DNA of 64,000 nt from Nothopassalora personata (GCA_033816765.1 CM066290.1:1860001-1924000), one strand, 5' to 3'; shown: positions 45,270-56,923, counted from the stretch's first letter. A program made the numbers and translations. Notes: generated by a model not told the origin, from the sequence alone.

Positions 45270-46320
45270 CGTTACGGTCCTTCTATAGGTACCTATTCGG
45301 GTAATCCGTCTTAATGTAACCCTTCTTATAGCATCTATAGCACTCCGCTTTAGTCCTATCGAAGGTTATAGACGATCCGCCGGCGTCCCGCTAGTAACTC
45401 GTACCCGGGTCGCGCGACGCCTAACTATACTTCTACTACTTCGAGCTACGATCGCTTCGCCCTTAGTCGCTCTTAGTCTCTCGCCTACGGCGACTATACT
45501 ACCCGCGGTCGTACCCTCCGCTACTACGCTCCGTACTTTTAATACGCAAAGCTAGGATTACTAGTTCCTCTCTAGTTATTAGGATGTTATGAAACTTAAC
45601 GATTGCCGACCGTAGGCTAGGCGTAAGCTTAGCGAGCATATGTCGTACGCGTTGCGCCTCCGTATAGTCCCCTAACTGATCCTCTATAACATATAGCTTA
45701 GTCGTAAACTAACGCACTATCTAGTTGTCCTTCTGTTTTACCGCCTTATACTCTAACATTACGTTAAGCACGCGGTTTATAGGGTTACCGTATACGTCTC
45801 GATAGAACTCCTTAAAGTCCTAGTATATATACCCTTTAAGGTTAAGGACGCTATAGTTAGCGTACTATCGCTTACTTACCTCTCCGCTTAGGTACATAAC
45901 CCTATATAGGACCTTTAACTCGTTCGTCGCATACGTACCGCCTAAGAGGGTAAAGATAAGAGAGAGCTCCCTTAGGAATACCCGCGCTTTCTTAATCGAG
46001 TCCCCTCTAAAAGGCGTAGGTTCTTTAAGACGTAAACGTGTCGTATGCGATACAACCGCGCCTCGAGCTACGATATTATCGTTAGTTACTATAGATAGAG
46101 GAGGGGGAGTAGGGGATAGTTCTCCGCCGGATTCGCCCTAAGGGTCCGCCGGCGGCACGCTTACGTCCCGTAAGATCTCTAACTGTTTAATCTCCCTCTA
46201 TATCCCCTTCTCCTTAACCTCTACCCGAAGGGCATCCCTCCTTACGACCAAGGCTACACGCCTCGCTTATTACTAGGCCCTAGGGCTTAGGGGAGCCGTA
46301 GGCGTAGCGCTACTGTCGTC
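45270..46320 (-). pseudogene. Y2 gag with RIP-altered zinc knuckle
   Basis: The minus frame resembles Y1 gag (a capsid block near 45990-45560). The knuckle near 45340-45295 reads CYRCYKKGYIKTDY: two Cys are kept, but the His and last Cys of a CCHC pattern are both Tyr, as CAC-to-TAC and TGC-to-TAC changes would give. It is a good single-site example of RIP missense damage. Confidence 0.65.
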
Positions 46321-46372
46321 GCGTTCGGACTCTATAGCATGTATAGATTATAACGAAGAGAAGAATTAGAAC

Positions 46373-46568
46373 TATTAAGAGATGTCGTAATATATAGTAC
46401 GCCTACGACCTACTAGTCGTAGATGAACTAATTCTTGCCTTTTGTTTAAGACGCATTACGCGTCGTAAGGTGTACGCATACGTGTTACGTACGGCTTAGT
46501 AGCCGGTCGCGACCGTATGTTATATATAAGGCTATATATAAGGGTTAGCTACTAGGCTACCCCTTATA
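46373..46568 (-). repeat. Y2 5' LTR (196 bp)
   Basis: Matches 39987-40182 and is followed by ACTAC and Y3 sequence. On the minus strand the internal sequence begins GTTCTAATTCTTC, similar to GTTCTAAAGCTTCC after the Y1 LTR. This would be the primer site; I do not recognise the tRNA. Confidence 0.8.
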
Positions 46569-46959
46569 ACTACCCTTAGCTCGCGGCTTTAGGAGATTTC
46601 TATATAAGTAATCTTTCTACTTCTCGTAGATTCCGTTACTATACGACCCGCCTACGGGTCTCGTACGTGTCGTTATCGTAGTATAGGTAGGTATAAAGTT
46701 ATAGTTACCGGGTTAACTAACTCGAGGGTTTAAGAAGCGTACCCTCTCCCTCCTTTTCCTCCTTTTTTCCTTATACTACGTTCTCGTAGCGCACTATACC
46801 CGCACTACTAGCGATCTACTAGCTCCTCGCTAGCGACTACCTAGCGACCCGCTAGTACTACTATAGCTTTAGAGGAAGCTATCTAAGACTAGCTCCGCTA
46901 GGAGGCCCTTATAGGGGGCCTATTAGTACTACTAATACTATTACTAGCACTACGAGCAT

Positions 46960-47740
46960 AGATGTCTAGCGCGCTCGGCGCACTAGATACGCTAGCGAAG
47001 CGTAAGTTTAGCGCACTAGGGCCGTAGACCCCTAAGTCCTTACTAGCTAGGCGCCTAGGTACCGATATTAAGATATATATACGCTATCTACTATACTTCG
47101 TAGCTAGTAAGTATTCGCTACGCTCTTCGCTTACGATACGCTTACTAATAGTATAGTAGACGAGTAGGATACGTATAATAGTATTACTACCGGCGAGTTA
47201 CTTAAGAAGTATAGGTGCTATAGAGACATTAGGTACCCCTACGTTAGTAACACTAGCGTCGCTATCGCGTAGCTAGTAGCTCGCCTACGCGCCGCTCGCG
47301 CCTAGCGCGATAAGCTTATCTAGGGGCTTAGTAACCCTATTACTAAATAAGAGTAGGATGCTCTAGACTAGTAGTACGAGCTCTATACCTAGCTAGGCGA
47401 GTAGATCCTAGAGGTAAGTACTACGCCTCGCTAGCGCTCCCTACGCTCGCCGTATACGGCGTACTATCGCTCCCTATATAAATTAGCTAACCTCCTCCTA
47501 GGCTAAGAGGTAGTTCTCTACCTATAAGAATAAGCGTATAAGGGACACCCGCGTACGCTTCGCCGGCGCCTCTACTACTACTACCCCCTCCTCCGCCGCC
47601 GCTACTACGTCCGTAGTTCTATAGTAAGAGTAGAATAGGGCCCTTAATAGGCTCTTTGAGCTCGGCCGTGCCGTAAGTACTATACGTGTCGTATACGTGT
47701 CCTATACTAACCGTAGTTATAGTTCCTATAGGCTAGAAAC
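46960..47740 (+). pseudogene. Y3 antisense spliced gene (RIP-mutated)
   Basis: Same layout as in Y2. Exon 1 includes TTGELLKKY and LVARLRAARA (near 47195-47305). The donor GTAAGT is at 47414, a GCTAAC branch-like site near 47486, and the acceptor AG at 47500-47501 (88-bp intron). Exon 2 ends with NRALNRLFELGRAVS near 47665. The match to Y2 is at the protein level, with many silent or RIP differences, which supports former coding use. An upstream ATG lies near 46968, but the start is uncertain. Confidence 0.55.
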
Positions 47741-48229
47741 ATCGATACTACTACGGCCGATAGGGCCTTCTTACTACTAGCCCTACGGGGCGAGTATAAT
47801 AAGGAGGATAATAAGGAGGATAATAACGAGTAATCGCGCGCTCCGCGTATGTTAGCCGCCTACTACGCGCCTATGTTCTGTCTACGTAGCGCCGTAGTAC
47901 GCCTATAAAAGTTTATCTTTAAAATAAATACTCTTCTCTCTACTCTTCTCTCTACTCTTCTCTCTCCTTACCTCCCTCTCTAATGTTATTACTATCGGGG
48001 GTGTTTACTCGACTAAGTAAGCGAGCCTTTTAGTCCGATAGAAGACACTATAGGTTAGTGTCTTCTATACTAGTTATAGCTAAGTTTACTATCGGGGGTA
48101 GAGGTCCTTATATCTAGCTACCGAAGGGTTAAGGTCTAAATGCATAACCTATACCCTTGTTTTAGCGCCTTATACTACCTTCGTAGGTACCTTATATTCG
48201 GCTACTATACGCGTAGCCTTCGCGGATCC

Positions 48230-51200
48230 TTCCGCCGGCTTATACCGTCTTCGCTAACGCCTTATATTCGGCTACTATACGCGTAGCATTCGCGAGTCCT
48301 TATGCTAGCTCCTAGCTATTATACTCTTCTAGCTAGCCCTTTCATCGTACTAGGTACTACACTTTACCCTTATACTTACACTTTCCTAGTACTACCTCTA
48401 CTTTATATTCCCCGTCCTTATTAGCGAGGGCTATAGTACCTCTATCCTTCTCGCTACCCGCGTACGGCTCGAGGAGGGATATATAGAATACATTATAAAT
48501 TCTTAAGTCGGCTAGTAGTACTAGGCGGTACGCCTACGAACCGATAGCGTCGATAATACGGTACGGTCTAATAAACTTCGGACCTATCTTCTTCTTCGGT
48601 AATACTAACCTTAGGTTCTTCGTAGATAATAAGACTATATCGCCTACGCGATAGCTCTTAGCCTTATAAGTCTTATTATAGTAGCGAGTCTAATCGGCTA
48701 CTACGATTTCCTAACGCTTCGTAAGCGTAGCGCGCATCTCTCGCATACGGTTAACTAAGTCTACCGCTACTAGTACCTCCCCTTCCCTAATCTCGCCTCG
48801 AGATCCTATAGGTATTAGGGCAATCTTAGGTCTCTAACTATACGCTATTTCGAATAGGCTTATACGTAGCGTAGGGTGGACGCTATTATTACATACGAAT
48901 TTAGTAATAGCTAGCTACTTAGCCTACTCTATCTAGTTCTCGCTATAGTAATAACGAAGGTACTATTCTAAGGTTTAATTTACCCTCTTAGTCTAACCGT
49001 TAGTCTAAGGGTAGAAAGCTATAGATAGCTTACGCTTTACCTACGCCTCGAAGTAGAAGTTACTCTAGAACTTACTCGTAAACACTAACCCGCGGTCACT
49101 TACTATGCCCGCTAGTATACTATAATACCGCACGACTTCGTCTCGTAAGATCCTCGTAAGCTCCGCCGCTATGTATGTCTTAGTCGTAGGAATGTACAAG
49201 TTTATTTTAGAGTAGCGGTGAACGATTACTAGGATCGCATTATACACGCATTCTCCTCGCTTACTTAGCGGTAGGTCCGTAATAAAATCTATAGTAATTT
49301 CCTACTATAGACCGTCTAGCCTAGGTAGTAGCTATAGCTCGCCGTAGGGTCGATAGTGCCTCGCCTTTGAGGTCTAACAAGCCCTATAGTTTCTAATATA
49401 CTCCCTTATATCCTTACTAAGTGATTTCTACTAGTAATGACGTCGTAGTAGCTCTTTAGTCTTTACCTTACTAAAGTGCCCTACTAGTAGGTCGTTATAA
49501 TGCATATAGAGTAGCTATACTCTTACTATATAGTCTTTAGGTACTATAATCGCGTTCCCGCGATAGACTAACCCGTCTTTTATATACTAGTCCTTAGCGC
49601 CCCCTTCGCTAGGCGCCTACGATAAGTATACGACGCACCTATCGTCTCTCTCCTATACGATTTTCATTAGTAGTATAAGCAGTTCACCTAGGCCGCCCTA
49701 CATTATTATAGCGTACACTCTTACTAGTAGCGATCGGGTCCCCTACGGCTCGTAGGCTCCTACTACTATTGTCGTCGCCTTATCCTACATCTTCTCGTAG
49801 GTAGCGGTTACGCGCCTTACTATAGGCTCGTCCTCTCTTAATAGGGATTCCTTCTAGAAAGATAGCTTACTTTATAGCGTAGGAAGTAAGTTCGACGTCT
49901 ACTACGCTACGCGTGCGTAGTTACTACGTCGCGATAGCGCATCGGCTAGGTTACTCTTCCCCGACCTATACTCTACTACGAAGTCGAAAGATTATAGAAA
50001 CGTCGCCTATCGAGCTTACCTCCCGTTTAGCTACTTTACTATTATAAAATCCTATAGGTTCGTATAATCGACTAGTACCTAAACTATATACGATGCGCCT
50101 TCGAGGTACGGTCGCTAATACTTAAATGCCTCTACTACTACTAGTAGCTCTTAGTTATAGGTCTTATAATTGCACTCGGTAGGTATTATCTTACGAGAAT
50201 AGAAGGCAATTAGATACTACTTAGTCCTAAATAGCTAAGAGATAATACCTACAATTGTAAAACCTAAGGCATCCGTCTTAACCCTCGTACGTAACGAAGG
50301 ATCGAAGTGCCTTAGGATAGGTACTCCGAGGAACCTAGCTTTTAGCCGTTAGAACGCTTACTCCTCGTAAGCGGACTACATAAGAGGCCCCTACTTCTTG
50401 CTATTCTTACATCCCTTTAGTAGGTCTATTAATAGCTTCGCAATCCTCGAGTACCCTTCGATAAAGCGCCTATAGAAGTTATAGAATCCTAGGAAGGATT
50501 AAACCTTATAAAAACTCGTAGGCGTAGGCTATTCCTCGATTACGGCTACCCTACTCCTATCTATCGATACGCCTACGACACTTACGATAAATCCTAGGAA
50601 CTCGGCATTCTCCTAGAAGAAGCTACACTTCTTTAGGTTCGTAAATAGGGCGAACTTTCGTAGCCTCTCTAGTACCGCGCGTACGGCTCGTACGTACTCC
50701 GTACGCGTTACGCTATAGATAAGGATGTTATCTAGGTAGACTACGTAGATGTTATCTACTAACCTAGTAAGGGCCTTATTAATATACCCCTAAAAGGTAG
50801 CTAGTACGTTAGTTAACCTAAAAGGCATAACTAAGTACTCGTAGTAACCGTATCGCGTGCGAAACGTAGTCTTCTACTCGTCTCCTCGCTTAATAGGAAT
50901 ACGGTAGTAGGTATCCTATAGGTCGATTATAGTAAAGAGCCTAGCGCCCTATAGCCTATCTAAGGTCTTACTAATTAGGGGTAGTAGGTACCGGTTCTTT
51001 ACTATAATCTTATTTAGGCCTCTATAATCTACATAGAGCCTAAGAGTACTATTCTTCTTTAGTACGAATAGGATAGGCGCACCCGCCTCGCTTACGGATC
51101 GCCTAATCTACCCCTTCTCTATTACTTACGTAAGGTACTCCTTTAAGGCCTCTAGCTTAGTTAAGGACTAGTAGTATAGCGGCTTAAAAGGGGGTTTCTT

Positions 51201-51970
51201 TCCTTTAACGAGATTAATCGCATACTTAACCCCGTCGGGTATCTTACGCTTCGCCTACTTATTAGGTACGTATACATCTCGGAAGTCTATAAATTCTTTA
51301 GGCTACGAGGGGCCCTCTCCTTCGGGTACTACTATAGTAATAGCCCGAACACTTATCGTATAAACCTACTTTAAGCTCTCGAGATCCTTAAGGAACTCGC
51401 GTGCGTTACGCTACTAAATCGTAGGCGTCTCTATACCGTAGTACTACTAGTTATCCTTATCGGCCTTTACTATCCGATTACGATACCGCTAGGGTCTACC
51501 TAAAATAACTAACGGTCTACCTATAGGCGCTATATAGTAGATAGCGTCGCTTACGCGCTCTACTCCTACATCGTTAGCTAGTCGCACGCGAACCGTATAG
51601 GCGCCGTAGTAATGCCCCTAGTCCTACGTATACGACTCTAGATTTAGAAGCTTTACACTACTAATAGGCTACATCTAGTATCGGAGTATATACTCGTACG
51701 ACACTAAGCTTAAATCTATACCGTTATCTAGAAGAAACGTAGCCTCGCGAAAGCCCTTACGCGTCTCGACGGCGCCTCGTAAGTAACGCGCTAGACTCGT
51801 ATCGACTTGCCTTAAGGAGTCTATATAGAAACTCGGACTTAGGAGCGACCCTTACCTAGTCCTCTACCTTTTCCCTATTCGCCCTTCTTAGTTAAAGCCT
51901 CGACAGTTTCTAACCTACGAACCGCTTACGCGTCGCGGTCTTTCTATAGGTGTCTATTCCGGCACTCTGT
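48230..51970 (-). pseudogene. Y3 pol with chromodomain (RIP-mutated)
   Basis: Inverted copy of Y1 34660-38400, with the same domain order and the same stops wherever I compared them. An open 60-codon integrase core segment at 49247-49065 is identical in translation to Y1 37389-37571. Inactive. Confidence 0.8.
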
Positions 51971-52362
51971 CTTATAGTAACCCTTCCTACCGTAGCCGTA
52001 GTACTCTACCTTCGACTTCTAGCTAGTTAAAGACGAGCTACCGGCGTCTCGCTACTAACTCGTACCCGAGGCGCCCGGTACTTAACTCTACTTCTATTAC
52101 TTTAGGCGATCGGCCCGCTTATGTACGCCCTTAGCTTTACGCTTACGACGTATATACTACCCGCGGTCGTGCCCTCCGCTACTACCTCGGCGCTCGGTGC
52201 TTTCGATGCGCGAGGCTAGGACTACTAGGTCTTCTCTAGTCGTAGGGATATTATAGTAGCTAACGATAGCGGACCGTAAGCGAGGCGTAAGCTTCGCTAG
52301 TAGGTGCCGTATACGTTACGCTTCCGAGTAGTTACCTAACTAGTCCTCTATAACATCTAGCT
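51970..52362 (-). pseudogene. Y3 gag, C-terminal part
   Basis: Matches Y1 27307-27666 inverted, without the G insertion: the G target reads once as TACGG near 51995. It ends abruptly at 52361-52362 at copia-2; the capsid N-terminus and 5' LTR are absent. Confidence 0.7.
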
Positions 52363-55300
52363 ACTAATGCTTCTTTTAACATTAAAGACCTATCTTAACG
52401 TAACTAAGTTTGCTCCTTTTAGTAGAATAGCATTCTCCTAGGTGTTATTGCTCTATAGAGCATCTAGCTCCTTCTAGATTGCTTCCTTCTAAAGGTGTCC
52501 CTATTTCTTGTTATTTATAGCATCCTTATAGGACTTTGGAATTAGGATCTCTTACTTGTATATAATGACTTCTATAGTTGCTATAAAGGCTATCTCCTTA
52601 ACTTCTTCTAGGAATTTACTATCCTATAGTACTAAATTATCCACTAATTGCATAGCTATAAAGAAAGCTTAGTAGTAAGCAGCAAGGTTCTCTAAGAGGT
52701 CTATTGCTTCTCCTACTTTAGTAGCTAGTTTAGGTATAGGGACTATAGATCTTAGGGCTTTCTGTTTCTATTTATAGCCCTTAACATTATAGTTAGCCCT
52801 CCTCTTACTAAAGATAATCTAAGAGTAGTTACTTGTGTCCTAGTAACATTCTTTTCCTAGAGATCTAGTAAACTTATCTTAATTAGCTTATCGATTTTCT
52901 AAAATTCCCCTATATTCTTTAGAGGCTAGGGAAGTTGCATAAACAGCTTTCTTAGCTAGGCTGTTACTAGGCTGCTCTACTAAATGATTGAATAGTGAAT
53001 AGGTTGCTCTAAGGATATGTCCTTCCTTAGCCTCCCTAAGGGTCTCCTAGCTAGTGTATTGCTTAATAGATTCAATTTTGTAACATTGAGATCTATATTA
53101 CCTCTAGATTAGTCCTTAAAGAAGTCTATATATATATGTTGTTTTATAGCTTTTATGTCTAGTTCCTAAAAGAGCTAGGCCTTAGCTATGTTTTTAACGT
53201 ATCTAATAAACACTACTTCTTTGCCTCTGTTTATTAGTTTATTACTTCTTGCCTATTAAGGCTAGGATCTTGTGTCTATGTAGATAATAGCTTTGCATCC
53301 CTAAACCTTCAAATAGTTAATAGTTGGCTTAATACTATTAAAGGCTTTATCTAGTAAAACCTTAAACCTATTATAGTCTAGACTATTTAGTAGTTTGTTC
53401 CTTATATAGGTTTAGGCTTCTAGTGCTTTAGGCTAGAATTCAATTGGCATCTTAGCTTCTTTAAGCATTGCCCTTATAGAGTCTTCTAAGGTTTATATTA
53501 ACCTTTTAACTAGTCCATTTTGGAGCGAGTTGTATGCCTTAGTATACTCTAGCCTAATTCCTAAATCCTTCTCCTACTACTTAACTAATGTAATAAGTTC
53601 CCTTATATTATTAAGCCTAACTGCTTTTAACTGTGCTAATGATTTCCTCTCTGCCTTAATCTTCTAGTTCTAGAGAGTAACTAGAGCATCTTCTCTTTTC
53701 TTAAGAGGATAGGTCTACTTTTTTCTAGAGAAGTTGTTAACAATCTTAAGCTAGTATTTGAACCCTAGCCTTAATATTAGTAGTAGACTATATATGTTAA
53801 TAGATACAAGGGTAAGTCTTTTAGGTCTTCTCTTAGTAACTTTACCTTTGTACTTCTTTATCTTTGCTATTAAATACACTCTACACTAGTAGAAGCTATC
53901 CCTAGGAATAGGAATAGGTTCTTTTAAGTCTATTACCTTATAAAGATTCTAGAGCAAGTTCTTCCTAAAGTGTGCAAATCTTCTATGCTAAAGCTCCTAC
54001 TGTTTTAGGTTAGTCTCTAATTTAGCAGTTACAAAGGCATTCTCTATTAGTAGTGCATATAATAAGTAATATGCCCTTTCTTATAGTAGAGGAGAAATCT
54101 TATTAATAAATAGAACCCCCCTAAGAAGCCTTGTCTAGACAACAGTTTGGCTAGAGGGGGATATAAGAGAAAATAAAGGAGGTTAGACACTAAACTGCTT
54201 ACTAAACTAGTTCTAAGAAACTAGGTTTACCCCTAGCTTAGGTATAAGTAGAATATCTTCTAAAACAACTTTCCTACTAGATCTCCTACTTATCTCTACA
54301 GTCCTAATATAAGTAGCTAATAAATGCCTACCTCCTACTTTGATCTATTTCTTCTTTGTTAAGGGAGTTATAGATCTAAAGAGGCAGTTCTAGTTAGTTA
54401 TATAGGATAAAGCATAAGAATTAAGTAACTACTCTAATAAGGGGAACTTGCCTTAGACTTCTATAGTTAAGTAAGCTACTTTATTATACTTATTATTATT
54501 AGACATTGTCTTCTAGGATAAGTTGCATAAGTTAGGTAGCTCTTAGGTAGAGAAACCTTTCCTAGTCTTCCTTGTTTTAGAGGAAGGAGACTAGGCCTAG
54601 TTCTTCTAGAGTAATAGCATGTTAGAGCTAAGTTTCTTTACTATTTTCTTAAGTTCCTCTATAGAGGACTTCTCTCTTAGTGTTCTTCTTAAAGATAGTA
54701 GTAGAGATCTTCTCTTCTTAATATATATTGCATTCTAGGAGGATAGTGCTTAGGAATGAGATCTAAGGACCTTCTTTGCCTTAGAGAGACTAGGGCAGTC
54801 CTTAATAAGATAGTCCTTCTTATAGAGAAGGTAGGAAAGTGATCTTACCTAACCTAAGGGCCTAACCTAGGTAGCTACTATACTATACTTAGCCTTAGAG
54901 GGATTTAATCTAGCCTCTTAAGCCTTAAGGATCTTTAAGGTCCTTTTATAATCTATCTTTAGCTAAGCTATAATAGTATCCCTAGCTATATAGTAGTTAG
55001 GTAGCAGTAAGCTTAAAAGCTAGGTTATTCTTATATTAGCTTTCCTATAGTGCTAGCCCTCTAGGTTAACATTAGCAATCCTCCTTCTAAGAGACACTAG
55101 GTGTGCCTATACAGATCTAATAGTAAACTCTTTACTTATCTTAAAGTTTATAAACTGTTTTATAAGCTTATATGCATAGGTTAGTAACACCTAGCTATAC
55201 TTGTTCTAGAGATGCACCTATATCTTAGTAGCTTTTCTAGATTCGTAAGAGCCCTTAAGCTTAAATTCATCTTCTTCTATAATCCTACTTAGGATACTAA

Positions 55301-55560
55301 AGCAGTAAGCTGCATTTTGTTTTGTCTATATTAGTATATTAAGAATCTCTTTAATCTTAGTCTCTTCCTAGAGTTTTAGGTTCTTGCCCTTAATGTTGTT
55401 AAATGACACTTCTAACAGGTTATTAATTGTAAAGAATGCTAACTAGCTCTCTATCTTGTATCTCTAAAGGTTGAACTATCTCTTCTAGTTGTCTCTCCTA
55501 AGAATTGGGATTTTGGTTCCCTTCTCTTCTCCTTTCTCTTAGTGTAAATCTATAATAAAT
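52361..55560 (-). pseudogene. copia-2 gag-pol, C-terminally truncated (RIP-mutated)
   Basis: Minus-strand copia polyprotein frame, co-linear with copia-1 8290-11500: capsid region (about 55500-54950), zinc-knuckle remnant near 54810, pre-integrase block near 53985, integrase core about 53890-53300 and the first part of RT. The stops have the same character as in copia-1; some are shared and some differ. The truncation removes the RT catalytic motif and RNase H. Confidence 0.78.
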
Positions 55561-55999
55561 TGAATATAATAAAACAAGGTGTATATGCTTCAAGGTCGTA
55601 GCTTAGGTCCTGCTAAGGCTTTTAGTGTAGAATAGTAAGGTTCGTAGGTGTAGATACTAAGGCCTACTTAGTAGGGTAAAGAAAGAGCGGTGTAGTCTCG
55701 GAGCTAGGACATAGGTCTATCTCTCCTAGTAGAGTTCCAAATAACTTACTTAAAGTCCTTCTTAATAGTATCTCGATGCAGTTCTGCCTATAGAGTGTCT
55801 TTAAGGTATTAGCTTATAGTAAGCCGTATAGAGTCCTTTTCTAGATTACCTATTACTTAGTATTAAACTAAGCTCCTTAATAGGATAGATAGGGTAGACT
55901 TCTGCTTCCTAGATGTTTTCTACTATAATAGCAAGGGATACAAGTAACCTATACTAATATAGGTTGCTCTTACTCCTGTACAAACCCGGGCTTATAACC

Positions 56000-56246
56000 T
56001 GTTAAGTTAAGACCTTATAGGATACGTGGTTAGCAGCGGAGTAGAGTAAGAGATTAATCTTTAACTAGCTAATAGCTATAGGGTATACAGCAATATATCA
56101 GGAACTAATGTGTTAATTGTGTTAGATGTCTATCTAAGCTAAAGGGGAGAGAAGGTGTCTTCCGATAAGCTAAGTCATCGTAGATGCCTTAGGCTATTAG
56201 ATCACAACCTAACTGTTAGCTCCCCTTAAGATGCTACATCTTAACA
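56000..56246 (-). repeat. copia-2 5' LTR (247 bp)
   Basis: Reverse complement of the copia-1 LTR, running TGTTAAG...CTTAACA on the plus strand. The inner side (left) has the primer site as CCCGGGCTTATAACC. Confidence 0.85.
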
Positions 56247-56857
56247 AACCTTTTAATTAATCCTTAAGCTTAGGGGGTAGGGAATAGTATACCTTAAGAA
56301 GTAGAGAACAGTATACCTTTAGAAGTAGATAAGAAAATCCTATATAATAATCTAATCGAAATAAGGAAATTAGAGTTTAATTATTAATAGATATACCCTT
56401 AGACTCTCTAGCCGAACCCGTAAATCGGCCTGGAAACCCAACTTTAGCTCTTTAGACTATTCGTGCCTCTAGGGGATACATATAAGTTAAGAGGATTAAT
56501 TAGAGCTAGGCCTAAAACCTTAGACTCGGAACAAGAGACCCTTAATACAATCCATCAAAGCAAGAAATCAAGGTATGACGAAGAACTTGTACACTCGATT
56601 CTTGCTATTGAGAGGATTAAAATCTTCGTCATACCTTGGTCTCTTGCTTTGATGGATTGTATCAAGGGTCTCTTGTTCCGAGTCTAAGTAGCTCAATGGA
56701 ATTGAGACAAAAGCACTGAAAGCTTCACACGCAGAACAGAAACCCATAAAGCCTCACGGTAAAAAGACCCGTAAGACCGCAAACAGGTAGTAGGTCCAGC
56801 TTTGGCCGCAAGCTACACTGGGTTCGAATACGCTTGTCTACCAAACCTGAGGGGGTG
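56247..56857 (+). other. Copia-A 3' internal tail (non-coding)
   Basis: The left half (to about 56460) is AT-rich and RIP-like; the right half has normal composition. No convincing gene. It contains a long inverted repeat (56521-56686), TAGCTCAATGG (56690-56700) resembling a pol III A box, GGTTCGAATA (56821-56830) resembling a B box, and a GAGGGGG purine tract (56849-56855) next to the LTR. Confidence 0.5.
56521..56686. repeat. Inverted repeat, 63-bp arms
   Basis: Arms 56521-56583 and 56624-56686 pair with three mismatches, all transitions, around a 40-nt loop. RNA from either strand would form a long hairpin. Confidence 0.85.
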
Positions 56858-56923
56858 TGTGAAAGTATATATAAATGGCTACCTAGCCCATCCCTTGAGG
56901 AGCGTCCCTTTTGGAGTTTTACA
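56858..56923 (+). repeat. Copia-A 3' LTR (66 bp)
   Basis: Pairs with 3510-3575. It is preceded by a GAGGGGG purine tract and followed by the CATTC duplication at 56924-56928. Confidence 0.85.

Larger units (their letters stand above)
39987..46568 (-). mobile_element. Y2: complete chromovirus (minus strand), RIP-mutated
   Basis: 6,582 bp with 196-bp LTRs (39987-40182 and 46373-46568), flanked by GCTAC (39982-39986) and ACTAC (46569-46573). The uninterrupted site GAGCTACCCTTAGCTCG is seen in Y0 near 4077. Order in the sense direction: gag (46320-45270), pol (45250-41620), antisense gene (40484-41390, plus strand), purine tract, 3' LTR. It is a divergent relative of Y1/Y3, inserted into Y3 27 bp inside its 3' LTR. 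Confidence 0.85.
39762..52362 (-). mobile_element. Y3: chromovirus (minus strand), 5' part deleted, hosting Y2
   Basis: 3' LTR 39762-39959, 27 bp of internal sequence, the Y2 insertion, then internal sequence from 46574 (antisense gene, pol, gag) to about 52362, where it is fused to copia-2. The 5' end of gag and the 5' LTR are missing. It abuts Y1 at GCTTC (39757-39761), which also occurs uninterrupted inside Y3 near 46870, so Y3 appears to have inserted into a copy of itself (Y1). The internal part is near-identical to Y1. Confidence 0.75.
52361..56246 (-). mobile_element. copia-2: Ty1/copia element truncated in reverse transcriptase
   Basis: A second copy of the copia-1 family, inverted. 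The 5' LTR is at 56000-56246, the primer site at 55985-55999, and gag-pol runs to the position equal to copia-1 about 11500, where it is fused to Y3. The 3' third of pol and the 3' LTR are missing. The sequence right of the LTR (AAACC...) belongs to the tail of Copia-A. It keeps some CpA/TpG that are TpA in copia-1. Confidence 0.82.
3510..56923 (+). mobile_element. Copia-A: outermost Ty1/copia element enclosing the whole nested block
   Basis: Defined by 66-bp terminal repeats at 3510-3575 and 56858-56923 (TG...CA, 3 mismatches), a CATTC duplication outside both, a primer-binding site after the left repeat and a polypurine tract before the right one. Only the ends of the original element remain: about 280 bp at the left with the start of gag, and about 610 bp at the right. 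The middle is replaced by younger insertions and a deletion. A 66-bp LTR is very short for this class, yet it holds a TATA-like TATATAA, so it may still contain a promoter. Plus orientation follows from the PBS, PPT and gag frame. Confidence 0.8.

Noticed and set aside
3600..56500. Low-quality or frameshifted real genes in the AT-rich region
   Set aside because: Stops are restricted to Gln/Trp codons and the frames match retrotransposon proteins, so this is RIP and not sequencing error.
56463..56687. 74-codon plus-strand frame in the Copia-A tail
   Set aside because: It runs through both arms of the inverted repeat. The reading is explained by the hairpin and resembles no protein I know.
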